In this document: positions 1 to 9,555 of the stretch, one piece after another | How the letters are laid out: each line of letters begins with the position of its first letter | Numbering within the stretch: the first letter of the stretch is position 1 | Source of the DNA: Flavobacteriaceae bacterium | GTDB taxonomy: Bacteria; Bacteroidota; Bacteroidia; Flavobacteriales; Flavobacteriaceae | Reading direction: 5' to 3' | Length of the DNA: 52,052 nucleotides | Assembly (NCBI GenBank): GCA_024643385.1 | Contig: JAHEMZ010000014.1 | Location: 1 to 52,052 of the forward strand | Notes under the pieces: model-generated | The model's input: the letters and a program-made list of their open reading frames with translations, nothing else | What the model was told of the DNA's origin: nothing | The model's database searches: none | Position numbers and translations under genes: made by a program

Positions 1-1722
1 AACGCAATGATACAACCCATTTGGGATGGAAAAAATGGACTTTTCCCTGGAGAAAACCTATTCAATTTTGTATCGCTAGCTATCGGGATCATACTTTTTG
101 AAGGGGGACTTACCTTAAAACGAGACGAAATATCTAAAGTAGGTCCCGTAATTGGTAAGCTGATTAGTATTGGAGCAGCAGTTACTTTCTTTGGAGCCGG
201 ATTGGCAGCACATTATATTTTCGGATTAAATTGGCAGTTATCCTTTTTGTTTTCAGCATTGATTATAGTGACCGGCCCTACGGTAATTTCTCCTATCTTA
301 AGAAACATTCCCCTTAAAAAGGACGTTTCAGCGGTTTTGAAATGGGAAGGCATTCTGATCGATCCAATAGGAGCTTTAGTGGCGGTTCTTGTTTTTGAAT
401 TTATCAGCATTGAAGGGGATGCCGGTTATTCGAAACAAGCCTTGATCGAATTCGGAAAGATCATCTTGATCGGGTTTTCATTCGGAATTTCCGGAGGGTA
501 CGCCTTGTATTTTGCAATTAAGAAAAGTTTGATCCCCCATTATCTGCTGAATGTGGTCGCGCTTTCTGTAGTGCTTTTAATCTTTGTAGAGAGTGATCTC
601 TTTGCGCATGAATCCGGCCTGTTGTCTGTAGTGGTGATGGGAATGTTCCTGGGAAACAGCAACCTGCCCAATTTAAAGGAACTTCTTTATTTCAAGGAAT
701 CTCTGAGCGTTTTACTTATTTCTATCCTTTTTATTCTTTTGGCGGCCAATATCAAACTAGACGATTTATTGCTCGTTTATAACTGGAATACGGCTATTCT
801 TTTGGCGCTTGTAATTTTTGTACTTCGGCCGATTTCGGTCTTTTTGAGCACTACCAATTCGACCCTGAAATTCAACGAGAAATTATTTATAAGCTGGGTA
901 GGTCCCAGAGGAATCGTAGCTGCGGGAATTGCATCGCTTTTTGGTACTAAGCTGGTAATTAAAGGTGTACCGGGAGCTGAATACATAACACCGCTGGTTT
1001 TTGCCGTAGTATTAGTGACGGTATTATTGAATGCGACGACCGCCCGTTTCTTTGCTTCAGTGGTGGGGGTGTTTTTAAAAACATCGGAAGGAATTATCAT
1101 CGTGGGAGCCTCTAAGGTGTCTCGTCTTATTGCCAGTTATCTTCAGAAAAATGGACGACACGTAGTCTTGGTAGATTCCAACCAAGCTAATGTAAGTCAA
1201 GCCTTGGAATTAGACCTGGATGCCATTACAGCTAATATTTATGCCGAAGACCTAGGCTCTGATATTGAATTAAATGATGTGGGATATTTGTTGGCATTGA
1301 CCGGAAGTGGTGAAATTAACCAACAAGCCATCAATCGTTTTGGGAAGATCTTTGGGGAGACAGGAACCTTTAGATTGATGTCTTCTGAAGAAAAAGAAAC
1401 AGGGGAAGACCTAAACACCAAGGAATTATTTTCAACTACCCACGATTTTGTTATGTTGGAAGAGGTTGCCCGAGCGTATCCTTCCATTCAAGAAATTCCG
1501 GTAGAATCTAAGTTACAGTTCCAAAAGTTGCTGGCCATTATTGAGAAAGACAATGATACTGTTGCGCTATTTCTTAAATTACCCGGCGGCTTTCTAGAAA
1601 TCATTGCCAGTCCGAAAGAAATGGAAGTAAAAGGAAATTGCCAATTAGTATACTTAGGTAAACCGTTGGATATAGAGGAACTTAATATGGTTACTCGAGA
1701 CCGTCGTAAACCGGAAAAATAA
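1..1722 (+). CDS. CPA1-type Na+(K+)/H+ antiporter with C-terminal RCK/TrkA-N-like domain (5' end cut by window edge)
   Basis: Inner-membrane cation/proton antiporter. The frame is open to base 1, and the first ATG (base 7) already lies inside the membrane domain, so the true start is upstream. Counting from that ATG, residues 15-355 are a series of hydrophobic helices. They carry TGPTV at 89-93 and an EGxxxDP motif at 114-120, the conserved ion-site region of NhaP/CPA1 exchangers. From about residue 360 comes a soluble Rossmann-like segment (IIIVGASKVSR) that resembles an RCK_N/TrkA-N regulatory domain, although the usual GxGxxG loop is degenerate. The last ~100 residues are a cytoplasmic tail. 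The family exports Na+ or K+ in exchange for H+ for pH and salt balance, which fits a marine bacterium; the ion cannot be read from sequence. The gene stands apart from the small lipoprotein that follows. Confidence 0.9.
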   Translation, partial: NAMIQPIWDGKNGLFPGENLFNFVSLAIGIILFEGGLTLKRDEISKVGPVIGKLISIGAAVTFFGAGLAAHYIFGLNWQLSFLFSALIIVTGPTVISPILRNIPLKKDVSAVLKWEGILIDPIGALVAVLVFEFISIEGDAGYSKQALIEFGKIILIGFSFGISGGYALYFAIKKSLIPHYLLNVVALSVVLLIFVESDLFAHESGLLSVVVMGMFLGNSNLPNLKELLYFKESLSVLLISILFILLAANIKLDDLLLVYNWNTAILLALVIFVLRPISVFLSTTNSTLKFNEKLFISWVGPRGIVAAGIASLFGTKLVIKGVPGAEYITPLVFAVVLVTVLLNATTARFFASVVGVFLKTSEGIIIVGASKVSRLIASYLQKNGRHVVLVDSNQANVSQALELDLDAITANIYAEDLGSDIELNDVGYLLALTGSGEINQQAINRFGKIFGETGTFRLMSSEEKETGEDLNTKELFSTTHDFVMLEEVARAYPSIQEIPVESKLQFQKLLAIIEKDNDTVALFLKLPGGFLEIIASPKEMEVKGNCQLVYLGKPLDIEELNMVTRDRRKPEK

Positions 1723-1750
1723 AAATGCAACAATTGATCATTGATTCGAA

Positions 1751-1981
1751 ATGTCAAAAATGAAAAACCATATTCTCTTAATTTTAGTTGCCATTCTGTG
1801 TTTTTCATGCAAAAAGGATGATCCAGCTTCTTGCACCTTATGCAACTCTCCTGAAACATTGCAGTTTGAAGTATGCCGAGAAGGCAATGGAAATGCCTCG
1901 GTGAACGGTCAGGACACAGGGACAAACTATGAACTATATATTGCAGATCTGGAGGCGACGGGTGTCACTTGCGGAAACTAA
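1751..1981 (+). CDS. Small cysteine-rich lipoprotein of unknown function
   Basis: 76 residues (73 if the second ATG at 1760 is used, which gives a tidier signal peptide). A short hydrophobic signal ends in a lipobox, CFSC, followed by KKDDP. The mature part is about 57 residues with four further cysteines (SCTLC, EVC, VTC), enough for two disulfides. The charged KKDD right after the lipidated cysteine resembles the Bacteroidota lipoprotein export signal, so surface display is plausible. I do not recognise the function. Its TAA stop (1979-1981) overlaps the stop codon of the convergent lepA gene. The start is ambiguous and no ribosome binding site helps. Confidence 0.7.
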   Translation: MSKMKNHILLILVAILCFSCKKDDPASCTLCNSPETLQFEVCREGNGNASVNGQDTGTNYELYIADLEATGVTCGN

Positions 1982-3774
1982 TCATTCAGCTTTAATACGG
2001 CCATAAAAGCCTCCTGTGGAATTTCTACATTTCCAATAGCTCGCATACGTTTTTTACCTTTTTTCTGTTTTTCCAATAATTTCCTCTTACGAGAAATATC
2101 CCCACCATAACACTTAGCAGTAACATCCTTACGAAGTGCTTTTACGGTTTCGCGGGCAATTATTTTCGCTCCGATGGCCGCTTGAATGGGAATGTCGAAT
2201 TGTTGACGAGGAATTAGTTGACGCAGTTTTTCACACATTTTTTTCCCAATATCGTAGGCGTTATCCTGGTGAAGTAAAGCGGAAAGCGCATCTACTACGT
2301 TGGCATTCAATAGCACATCTACCTTTACCAGTTTAGAGGCCCGCATCCCTATAGGCGAATAATCGAAAGAAGCATATCCTTTGGAGACCGTTTTTAAACG
2401 ATCATAAAAATCAAAAACGATTTCAGCTAAAGGCATATCAAAGTTGAGCTCGACCCGATCTTGCGTAAGATAGGTTTGATTGGTGATTTGCCCTCTTTTT
2501 TCGATACATAAGGACATCACAGATCCCACAAAGTCTGATTTGGTAATGACACTGGCTTTGATATATGGTTCTTCTACACGATTCAGCGTAGAAGGGTCTG
2601 GAAGATCACTGGGATTGTTGACTAAAATGGGTGTTTCCGGGTTTTTATTGGTAAATGCATGATAAGAAACGTTGGGCACGGTGGTTATTACCGTCATGTC
2701 GAATTCACGTTCTAATCGCTCTTGAATGATCTCCAAATGGAGCATCCCTAAAAAGCCACATCGGAAACCAAAACCTAAGGCAGCTGAACTTTCCGGTTCG
2801 AATACTAGGGAAGCATCGTTCAGCTGTAGTTTTTCCATAGAACTGCGCAATTCTTCGTATTCTTCGGTATCGACCGGATAGATACCTGCAAAAACCATTG
2901 GTTTTACATCTTCAAAACCGGCAATCATATTAGTGGTAGGTGTTTTAGTGTCTGTAATGGTATCACCTACCTTAACTTCACGAGCATCTTTAATTCCGGT
3001 AATGAGATATCCCACATCGCCCGTACTTACCACTTTTTTGGGCACCTGTTTTAATTTTAAAGTCCCGACTTCATCGGCAAAATAAGATTTACCAGTTGCC
3101 ATGAATTTAATTTGCTGGCCTTTGGTAATTTCACCATTTAATACACGGAAATAGGTTTCAACTCCCCTAAAAGGGTTGTATACGGAATCAAATATCAAAG
3201 CCTGAAGGGGTTCGTCAGGGTTTCCTTTTGGCGGTGGAATTCGTTCTATAATTGCGGAAAGAATTTCTTCAATGCCAATACCTGTTTTGGCGCTTGCGGG
3301 AATTATATCGCTGCGATCACAACCTAACAAATCGACGATATCATCGGTTACTTCCTCCGGTTTGGCAGAGGGTAAATCTACCTTGTTTAAAACCGGAATG
3401 ATTTCCAGATCGTTTTCAAGTGCCAGATACAGATTGGAAATGGTTTGCGCCTGAATACTCTGAGCTGCGTCTACGATTAAGAGAGCTCCTTCACAAGCTG
3501 CGATCGAGCGAGAGACTTCATAAGAGAAATCTACGTGCCCTGGAGTGTCGATTAAATTGAGAATATAAGACTCGCCCTTATAGACGTAATCCATCTGAAT
3601 GGCATGACTTTTTATGGTAATCCCTCGTTCTCTCTCCAAGTCCATATTGTCCAATAATTGATCTTGTTTTTCTCGATCGGTGACAGAACCCGTAGCGTCT
3701 AACAGACGATCAGCCAGGGTGCTCTTTCCGTGGTCAATATGGGCAATAATGCAAAAATTGCGGATGTTCTTCAT
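1978..3774 (-). CDS. lepA: Elongation factor 4 (LepA), back-translocating ribosomal GTPase
   Basis: 598 residues, the normal length for EF4. The N-terminal GTPase domain shows AHIDHGKST at 11-19 (P-loop), the G2 region RGITIKS at 50-56, DTPGH at 76-80 and NKVD near 130. EF-G-like domains II, III and V follow, and the LepA-specific C-terminal domain ends in a basic [17 protein letters not shown] stretch. The factor binds stalled or mistranslocated 70S ribosomes under ionic or cold stress and also helps subunit assembly. The ATG at 3774 gives the standard [17 protein letters not shown] start. A well-formed promoter lies 28 bases upstream. The gene is monocistronic and converges on the small lipoprotein with a two-base overlap of stop codons. 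Confidence 0.98.
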   Translation of the reverse strand: MKNIRNFCIIAHIDHGKSTLADRLLDATGSVTDREKQDQLLDNMDLERERGITIKSHAIQMDYVYKGESYILNLIDTPGHVDFSYEVSRSIAACEGALLIVDAAQSIQAQTISNLYLALENDLEIIPVLNKVDLPSAKPEEVTDDIVDLLGCDRSDIIPASAKTGIGIEEILSAIIERIPPPKGNPDEPLQALIFDSVYNPFRGVETYFRVLNGEITKGQQIKFMATGKSYFADEVGTLKLKQVPKKVVSTGDVGYLITGIKDAREVKVGDTITDTKTPTTNMIAGFEDVKPMVFAGIYPVDTEEYEELRSSMEKLQLNDASLVFEPESSAALGFGFRCGFLGMLHLEIIQERLEREFDMTVITTVPNVSYHAFTNKNPETPILVNNPSDLPDPSTLNRVEEPYIKASVITKSDFVGSVMSLCIEKRGQITNQTYLTQDRVELNFDMPLAEIVFDFYDRLKTVSKGYASFDYSPIGMRASKLVKVDVLLNANVVDALSALLHQDNAYDIGKKMCEKLRQLIPRQQFDIPIQAAIGAKIIARETVKALRKDVTAKCYGGDISRKRKLLEKQKKGKKRMRAIGNVEIPQEAFMAVLKLND

Positions 3775-3802
3775 AGATAAGTACTTCGTGCCTTTCAGTT
3801 TG

Positions 3803-3832
3803 CAAATATAGGGGAAAATAGAAGCTTACAAA
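3803..3832 (-). promoter_or_regulatory. lepA promoter (Bacteroidota -33/-7 type)
   Basis: On the minus strand TTTG (3832-3829) is followed by an 18-base spacer and TATATTTG (3810-3803). This matches the Bacteroidota housekeeping-sigma consensus TTTG-N17-23-TAnnTTTG. It lies 28 bases before the lepA ATG. Confidence 0.7.
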
Positions 3833-3987
3833 CAACCTTATAAAAGGTTAGCATAAATTATTGTTGTGTAAGAATTTTAATATTAAATTAAAAACGGATA
3901 TTTGTGGGTAGTCTGTTTTGAAACTTAATAAAACAGTTTGTCAAAATTGAAAAGTTTTTATTACTTTAAAGTGCTTTAAACAAGCCT

Positions 3988-6396
3988 ATGCCTTTAAGAT
4001 TATTCGTTGTTTTGTGGCTTCTTCCTCAGCTATTCTTGGGTCAAAATTATTTGATTTCCGGCAAGGTGTTGAATGAGGAGAATCAGCCGCTCTCCTACGT
4101 TAATATCGTATTAACTTCAGATGAATTTCCGGAAGGTTTATCAGGCACTACTACTGATGAGAACGGGAACTTCAAAATTGAAAATATTGTCGAGGGTTCT
4201 TATGGCTTAAGCATTTCCATGATAGGATATGCATCTAAAACAATAACCTTTAATCTTCCTGACAGAGAAGATCTGGGCACGATCATTTTGCAGGAAGAAG
4301 CAGAGGGGCTGGGAGAGGTAACCTTGTCTGCTCCCAAGCCGAGCATTCAAAAGACTGCCGGCAAATTAATTTTCAATGTTGAAAATTCATCACTGTCTAG
4401 CGGAAACACATTGAATTTATTGGCCAAGACACCGGGAGTAATTGTTCTCGGAGAGAGTATTTCCATCAAAAATAGACCCACTACAGTATATCTTAACGGA
4501 AGGCGAGTATATCTTTCCAAGTCCGAAATGAATGCATTCCTACTTAATTTGGATGCTTCAGTGATTAAGTCGGTAGAGGTTATCACCAATCCTTCGTCGG
4601 AATTTGATGCAGAGTCCGGTACCGTAATTAACATTATCACCTCTAAAGGGATTGCTCCGGGCTATAAGGGAACTTTAACAGGGAACTATGAACAGGCAAT
4701 TTTTTCCAAATACAAAATAGGGACATCACATTTCTTTAAAAACAATTGGTTGAATTTGTTTGGGAGCTATAGTTACAGCCCCAGGAAAGAAAATAAAGAC
4801 CAGGAATCTTATATTCGTTACACAAAGGCCGACCCTTCTCAGACGGAGGCTATTTGGGAGAGCGATTTTAACCGAATTACTCGCAGTTATGGGCATCAAG
4901 CAAATTTGGTAGCGGACATTGATTTTAACGACAAAAATTCCCTCAACCTTACGGCAAATGTCTCACTATCGCCGGACAAAGAATACCAGAATTTTCAGAA
5001 TACATCCATTTACAATGCGCAACGACAATTGGACTCAACATTTATCACCAAGAGTGAAGTGAACATAGACACCAATAATTTATTGTTTGGCGCTGATTAT
5101 AAGACGGCCTTAAATTCAGAAGGAGGGTCTATTACTGTTGGAACCAATTATATTTCTTATACCAACGATCAAGGTCAACAACTTCAAAGTGATTACTATT
5201 TACCCAATGGAGATTTTCTCAAAACCATACAGTTTGATACAGATTCGAATCAAGAAACAGAGATTATTACAGGACATTTTGACTTGAATTCATCTCTTTG
5301 GGCTGGAAATTTCGAGGCAGGGTTAAAGTATTCTCATATAGATACTCAAACGGGATTGGATTTTTATGACATCGTAAATGGCACCGTTCAATTTAATCCA
5401 AGTCTGTCCGACAGTTTTTCCTATGAAGAAGCCATTTATGCAAGCTATGTAAATTTTGACAAGGAACTTGAAAAGTGGCATATCAATTTTGGCCTGAGAG
5501 GCGAGTATACGGATGTTTCAGGTATTTCTGAGACATTGGGAAATGTAAACACCCAAGAATATTTCCAATTATTTCCCATTGTTTCCTTTGAGTATAAATG
5601 GAATGAAAATAATTCGGCGGGAGTGAGCTATGCGAGAAAAATTGACCGACCGAGGTATCAGAGCTTAAATCCGTTTCGTTATTTCATCAATGAAAACAAC
5701 TTCAATATCGGAAACCCTAATCTAGTACCTGCTATCGAAGACAAGATCACTTTAAGCTATTCACACAAAGGGAAATGGTTTCTTGAGATGTATTACCAAC
5801 ATATCGATAACTCATTGGAAATACTTAACTTTCAAGACAATGAAAATTTCACATTAAGGCAACTGGATGCTAATATGGTAGATTATTTTCAATACAGCAT
5901 GGATCTGGTTTATTCATCATCCTTAACAGATTGGTGGTTTGCTAACTATATTTCTTCCTTTTACTATTTAGAAAATGAATTTTTTGCGGTAGAGAGCGCT
6001 CAAGAAACCTATATCAATAATACTTTTGGATTCTATGGTCAGGTTTATAATCAATTTACATTAACAGAAGACGGCACGTTCACCTCTGAATTGACCGCTT
6101 CTTATGTTTCTAATTTGATTTCCGGCTCATTGGATTATAACAATATCTTTAATCTTTCCTTATCGTTCCGAAAGTCTTTATGGAATAAAAGTGCCAGTAT
6201 TTCTTCCGGCGTGGATGATATCTTTAACACCAATAATGTGCCGGTAACTTCCCGGTATTTAAACCAGGACAATTCTTATTTCGCAATGCCCGAATCCCGT
6301 AAATTTTGGATCGGGTTTCAATACAATTTTGGAAATTATACACTGAGAGAGAATAAGAAAAGCATCAAAACCCAAGAAGGGGACAGGCTCCAATAA
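3988..6396 (+). CDS. Outer-membrane beta-barrel receptor-like protein (carboxypeptidase-regulatory-like domain + plug + barrel)
   Basis: 802 residues. A signal peptide (to about LFLGQ, residue 19) is followed by a carboxypeptidase-regulatory-like beta-sandwich at 22-105 (starting ISGKVLNEENQPLS). Next comes a plug-like segment at ~115-220, with TVYLNGRRVYL and SVEVITNPSSEFDAES, and then a long aromatic-rich beta-barrel to the C-terminus. This is the layout of the flavobacterial 'outer membrane beta-barrel family', a TonB-receptor relative. It is shorter than SusC (about 1000 residues), no SusD partner is adjacent, and no clear TonB box is visible. The cargo cannot be inferred; iron chelates or peptides are typical for the class. 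dusB follows after 37 bases but has its own -7 box. A possible promoter, TTTG (3937-3940) with TTACTTTA (3961-3968), lies just upstream. Confidence 0.85.
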   Translation: MPLRLFVVLWLLPQLFLGQNYLISGKVLNEENQPLSYVNIVLTSDEFPEGLSGTTTDENGNFKIENIVEGSYGLSISMIGYASKTITFNLPDREDLGTIILQEEAEGLGEVTLSAPKPSIQKTAGKLIFNVENSSLSSGNTLNLLAKTPGVIVLGESISIKNRPTTVYLNGRRVYLSKSEMNAFLLNLDASVIKSVEVITNPSSEFDAESGTVINIITSKGIAPGYKGTLTGNYEQAIFSKYKIGTSHFFKNNWLNLFGSYSYSPRKENKDQESYIRYTKADPSQTEAIWESDFNRITRSYGHQANLVADIDFNDKNSLNLTANVSLSPDKEYQNFQNTSIYNAQRQLDSTFITKSEVNIDTNNLLFGADYKTALNSEGGSITVGTNYISYTNDQGQQLQSDYYLPNGDFLKTIQFDTDSNQETEIITGHFDLNSSLWAGNFEAGLKYSHIDTQTGLDFYDIVNGTVQFNPSLSDSFSYEEAIYASYVNFDKELEKWHINFGLRGEYTDVSGISETLGNVNTQEYFQLFPIVSFEYKWNENNSAGVSYARKIDRPRYQSLNPFRYFINENNFNIGNPNLVPAIEDKITLSYSHKGKWFLEMYYQHIDNSLEILNFQDNENFTLRQLDANMVDYFQYSMDLVYSSSLTDWWFANYISSFYYLENEFFAVESAQETYINNTFGFYGQVYNQFTLTEDGTFTSELTASYVSNLISGSLDYNNIFNLSLSFRKSLWNKSASISSGVDDIFNTNNVPVTSRYLNQDNSYFAMPESRKFWIGFQYNFGNYTLRENKKSIKTQEGDRLQ

Positions 6397-6421
6397 CACA
6401 CCTCCACTTAATTAATTTCAC

Positions 6422-6429
6422 TATTTTTG
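6422..6429 (+). promoter_or_regulatory. -7 promoter box of dusB, four bases from the ATG
   Basis: TATTTTTG is a full match to TAnnTTTG. Only four bases separate it from the dusB ATG at 6434, so a transcript starting in the usual place would have almost no leader. No clear -33 TTG is seen at the right spacing. Confidence 0.45.
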
Positions 6430-6433
6430 CATC

Positions 6434-7426
6434 ATGGCAAAAATTGGCACCATAGAACTGGGATCCTTTCCTTTGTTGCTTGCACCCATGGAGGATGTGA
6501 GCGACCCTCCATTTCGAGCGCTCTGTAAAGAGCACGGGGCCGACGTGGTCTATACTGAATTCATTTCCAGCGAAGGCCTTATTAGAGATGCGGCAAAAAG
6601 TGTCATGAAATTGGATATCTATGACAAGGAGCGCCCGGTAGGAATTCAAATATTCGGCGCTGTATTGGATTCCATGTTAAGAAGCGTTGAAATAGTAGAG
6701 GCTAGTGGACCGGATTTCATTGACATTAATTTTGGGTGTCCTGTTAAAAAAGTTGTATCCAAAGGAGCAGGAGCAGGGATTTTAAAAGACATCGACTTAA
6801 TGGTATCTTTAACAGCTGCCATGGTAAAACATACAAAGTTGCCCATTACTGTAAAAACTCGTTTGGGATGGGATCAAGACTCCATTAAGATTGTTGAAGT
6901 TGCAGAGCGATTGCAGGATGCAGGCTGCCAAGCTTTGTCCATTCACGGGAGAACCAGAGCTCAGATGTATAAAGGCGATGCGGATTGGGCGCCTATTTCG
7001 GCGGTAAAGAACAACGCTAGAATGCATATTCCCATTTTTGGTAATGGAGATGTAAACAGCCCGGAAAAGGCAATGGAAATGCGAGATAATTTTGGATTGG
7101 ATGGGGCCATGATCGGCAGGGCGAGCATAGGATATCCTTGGTTTTTTAGAGAAGTAAAGCACTTTTTTAAAACCGGCGAACACCTCGCTCCACCTACCAT
7201 ACAAGAGCGCGTTACCGCCGCTCAAAGACATCTGGAAATGGCCATAGAATGGAAAGGCGAGAAATTGGGGGTATTTGAAACCCGAAGACACTACACAAAT
7301 TATTTTAAGGGAATTCCCGACTTTAAAGAATATCGAACCAAAATGGTCTCAAGTGATGACGCGGAAAGTGTGTTTGAAACTTTTCAGGAAGTTCTTGAAA
7401 AATTCAACGACTACCAGTTCGTTTAG
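6434..7426 (+). CDS. dusB: tRNA-dihydrouridine synthase B
   Basis: 330 residues. An FMN-binding TIM barrel opens with LLLAPMEDVSDPPFRALC, the Dus hallmark. The catalytic cysteine is C102 in DINFGCPVKKVVSKGAGAG. VKTRLGWD and the SIHGRTRAQMYKG segment carry further family motifs, and a helical C-terminal tRNA-binding domain follows from about residue 250. The enzyme reduces uridine to dihydrouridine in the D-loop of tRNA using NADPH and FMN in the cytoplasm. DusB is the usual, often only, Dus in Bacteroidota. The gene converges on the permease gene at 7423 with a four-base overlap. Confidence 0.95.
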   Translation: MAKIGTIELGSFPLLLAPMEDVSDPPFRALCKEHGADVVYTEFISSEGLIRDAAKSVMKLDIYDKERPVGIQIFGAVLDSMLRSVEIVEASGPDFIDINFGCPVKKVVSKGAGAGILKDIDLMVSLTAAMVKHTKLPITVKTRLGWDQDSIKIVEVAERLQDAGCQALSIHGRTRAQMYKGDADWAPISAVKNNARMHIPIFGNGDVNSPEKAMEMRDNFGLDGAMIGRASIGYPWFFREVKHFFKTGEHLAPPTIQERVTAAQRHLEMAIEWKGEKLGVFETRRHYTNYFKGIPDFKEYRTKMVSSDDAESVFETFQEVLEKFNDYQFV

Positions 7427-8628
7427 GAAAGAAGCTTTTCGGTAACTCTAAGAGAAGCAATTTTTGAAGCGATTCCCCCTAAAACAAGGATCGTGACAAA
7501 AACGATCAATAAGTTGATCATCCTGAATTTTACAGGATAAGCCAGAGAAGGAGTTATGGGCACTAAACCATATTCAAGTTGCAACCCTACAATTATACTG
7601 CCTAAGAAAAGACCAATACTTACGCCTATTAGGGTCATAAGTAAGCCGTTATAGAAAAAAACAGCTCGAATTTCACGAATGGTTAGCCCAAGAAAGTATA
7701 AGGTCTTTATGTTTTTCCGTTTTTCCAAAATAATCATTATCACCGTCCCCGCCAGGTTGAATATGGCAATGGCTGCGATAAGACTTACAAAGAGATAAGT
7801 AAAAAGGTTTTCAGAATTGAGCATTTTATAAAGTGCGTCATTTTGTTGAATGCGATTCTTAATGATTAATTCTTCAGAGAACAGCGCTTTTAAGTTCCCT
7901 TTAATCTTCGCTTCGTCCGCCGCGGGATTTAGTTTGAATTCTACATAGGAAACTTTTGTGCTGTCCAAGCCTAAAAGGTTTTGAGCCAATTGTAGATCGG
8001 AGAAAATATATTTACTGTTCAGGTCATCATTAATTTCATAGATACCCGCAGCCACCACTCGCTTTGAATTAAAGGCGGATGTTGGATCTAACGCATTGAT
8101 CTCTCCCAAACCCGGTTTTGGAGCATAAATTTCGAGCAGATTTGAATAATCTCTGACAGGCATTGATAATTTTGAAGAAATTCCAAAGCCTATCACCACT
8201 TCGTCGCTATTTGAAACCAGCCATTCACCAACAAATAAAAGGCTATCGATTGGAGTTACTTTACCATAATTTGAATCAACTCCCTTAATAAATGCAATAT
8301 GATTCTTACCTCTGTATTGAATAAATACTTTTTCTTCCAATACCATTGAAACAGCAGTCACTCCTTCCATTTGTGACAATTTCGAATATTTTTCTGAACT
8401 AATTTCTAGGGTTTTGCCTAAGGCAGGGGTTATTTTTAGATCACTATCGAAAACATTGGTAAACTCTAACGCAAAATCCTTCAGGCCAGAAAATCCTGAC
8501 AGGACTATAAATAATGACATAGCTCCAAGAATGACGGCAATAACGGCAATGCGAGAAATAATATTTACGGCATTTTTGGTGCTTTTTGAAAAAAGGTATC
8601 GTTTCGCTATGAAAAGAGGGTATTTCAC
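7423..8628 (-). CDS. FtsX/LolC-type ABC transporter permease
   Basis: 401 residues with the MacB/LolC topology. There is one N-terminal membrane helix (~22-45, ISRIAVIAVILGAMSLFIVLSGF), then a ~220-residue periplasmic domain. An FtsX core of three helices follows at ~275-300, ~320-350 and ~370-390, with EKRKNIKTLYFLGLTIREI as the coupling segment. LolC/LolE-type permeases extract lipoproteins from the inner membrane together with an ATPase LolD, which is not encoded nearby. Lipoprotein sorting is therefore likely but not proven; other FtsX permeases look similar. It lies 3 bases downstream of rbfA, the common flavobacterial arrangement, and is probably co-transcribed with it. Confidence 0.85.
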   Translation of the reverse strand: MKYPLFIAKRYLFSKSTKNAVNIISRIAVIAVILGAMSLFIVLSGFSGLKDFALEFTNVFDSDLKITPALGKTLEISSEKYSKLSQMEGVTAVSMVLEEKVFIQYRGKNHIAFIKGVDSNYGKVTPIDSLLFVGEWLVSNSDEVVIGFGISSKLSMPVRDYSNLLEIYAPKPGLGEINALDPTSAFNSKRVVAAGIYEINDDLNSKYIFSDLQLAQNLLGLDSTKVSYVEFKLNPAADEAKIKGNLKALFSEELIIKNRIQQNDALYKMLNSENLFTYLFVSLIAAIAIFNLAGTVIMIILEKRKNIKTLYFLGLTIREIRAVFFYNGLLMTLIGVSIGLFLGSIIVGLQLEYGLVPITPSLAYPVKFRMINLLIVFVTILVLGGIASKIASLRVTEKLLS

Positions 8629-8631
8629 GTA

Positions 8632-9027
8632 TTAGCGTTTCTTTCTTTTTTCTAAAAGGTTAGGATCCTTAATAGGGTTTTCATCGCCTTTGACCGCTTT
8701 TTCAATTTGATCGATATATTCCAAGGAATCATCATTATAAAAAGTCAAGTCGGGCATTTTGCGCAATTGATGCTTTGTCAGGAGGGCTATTTGATGCTTT
8801 ATCTTGGGTTTTAACTCGTTCAATTCTTTTACAATTCGTGTAGCTTTGTCTGCAGGGAACACGCTTGTATATACCTTTGCGAGCGATAAGTCGACCGTAA
8901 CCGTAACCTTGGATACGGAAACGATAATCCCGGCTTGTCCGCTGTTTCTTAATAATTCCTGAAGCACAAGCGCCAAATCTTTTTGTAGCACTCCGGAAAT
9001 TTTCTTTTGTCTATTACTTTCTTCCAT
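8632..9027 (-). CDS. rbfA: 30S ribosome-binding factor A
   Basis: 131 residues, a single KH-like domain. It begins EESNRQKKISGVLQKDLALVLQELL and contains VSVSKVTVTVDLSLAKVYTSVFP, the central strand-helix block of RbfA. A lysine-rich tail ends EKRKKR. RbfA binds the 30S precursor near helix 1 of 16S rRNA and helps its late maturation, notably in the cold. The ATG at 9027 is preceded by four bases and a perfect -7 box, so a very short leader is expected. The downstream permease gene begins 3 bases after its stop. Confidence 0.93.
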   Translation of the reverse strand: MEESNRQKKISGVLQKDLALVLQELLRNSGQAGIIVSVSKVTVTVDLSLAKVYTSVFPADKATRIVKELNELKPKIKHQIALLTKHQLRKMPDLTFYNDDSLEYIDQIEKAVKGDENPIKDPNLLEKRKKR

Positions 9028-9031
9028 GGTA

Positions 9032-9039
9032 CAAAAATA
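9032..9039 (-). promoter_or_regulatory. -7 promoter box of rbfA, four bases from the ATG
   Basis: Reads TATTTTTG on the minus strand, a full TAnnTTTG match, with four bases to the rbfA start codon. A CAA on the plus strand at 9054-9056 could serve as a -33 TTG, but its 14-base spacer is short. Confidence 0.45.
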
Positions 9040-9070
9040 ACATAAATACCACTCAAGGGTTCTATTTTAT

Positions 9071-9078
9071 TATTTTTG
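9071..9078 (+). promoter_or_regulatory. Possible -7 promoter box for methylmalonyl-CoA epimerase
   Basis: TATTTTTG matches TAnnTTTG 18 bases before the ATG at 9097. No -33 element is evident at the expected distance. It is divergent from the rbfA box, 32 bases away. Confidence 0.4.
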
Positions 9079-9096
9079 AGGAAACAATCATAAGAA

Positions 9097-9507
9097 ATGA
9101 TAAATAAAATTGAACATATTGGAATCGCCGTAAAAGATTTGGAGGCATCTTTGGAAATATATCGAAACCTGCTGGGAGTTGATTGTTATAAGACCGAAGC
9201 AGTAGATTCTGAGCATGTAATTACGGCGTTTTTTAAGTGTGGGGAAAGTAAAATCGAATTATTGAAATCCACGAATGAAGAAGGGCCAATAGCTAAGTTC
9301 ATAGAGAAAAAAGGGGAGGGAATCCATCACATCGCATTTTCGGTAGAAGATATCAGAGCAGAGGTTAAACGATTGAAGGAACAGGGATTTGAAGTGTTGA
9401 ATGAAGAACCGAAAAAAGGAGCAGATAATAAATGGGTTGTTTTTCTGCACCCCAAGTCTTCATCCGGCGTATTGGTGGAACTTTGTCAAGATCGAAACAT
9501 TAAATAA
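9097..9507 (+). CDS. mce: Methylmalonyl-CoA epimerase
   Basis: 136 residues, the normal length for this glyoxalase/VOC-fold enzyme made of two beta-alpha-beta3 units. Expected metal ligands are H7 (EHIGIAV), E54 (KIELL), H77 or H78 (GIHHIAFSV) and E129 (VLVELCQ). It interconverts (S)- and (R)-methylmalonyl-CoA, linking propionyl-CoA and odd-chain or branched amino-acid catabolism to succinyl-CoA through methylmalonyl-CoA mutase. Neither mutase subunit is in this window, so the pathway is scattered. The gene is single and is followed by a tRNA gene with its own promoter. Confidence 0.93.
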   Translation: MINKIEHIGIAVKDLEASLEIYRNLLGVDCYKTEAVDSEHVITAFFKCGESKIELLKSTNEEGPIAKFIEKKGEGIHHIAFSVEDIRAEVKRLKEQGFEVLNEEPKKGADNKWVVFLHPKSSSGVLVELCQDRNIK

Positions 9508-9512
9508 ATTGT

Positions 9513-9543
9513 TTTGCACTGTAAAATAAGTGTTTTACATTTG
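9513..9543 (+). promoter_or_regulatory. tRNA promoter (TTTG-N19-TACATTTG)
   Basis: TTTG at 9513-9516, a 19-base spacer and TACATTTG at 9536-9543 give a full match to the Bacteroidota promoter consensus. The element ends 12 bases before the mature tRNA. Confidence 0.75.
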
Positions 9544-9555
9544 CAACTTGTTTTA

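Noticed and set aside
1488-1925. 145-residue open frame on the minus strand
   Set aside because: Antisense to the end of the antiporter and the small lipoprotein; no motif, and both sense genes are well supported.
3988-6396. Calling the barrel protein a SusC and the region a second sugar locus
   Set aside because: It is ~200 residues too short for SusC, lacks a clear TonB box, and no SusD or glycosidase is adjacent.
6809-7291. 160-residue open frame on the minus strand
   Set aside because: Lies wholly inside dusB, which has clear family motifs; the antisense product has no recognisable domain.
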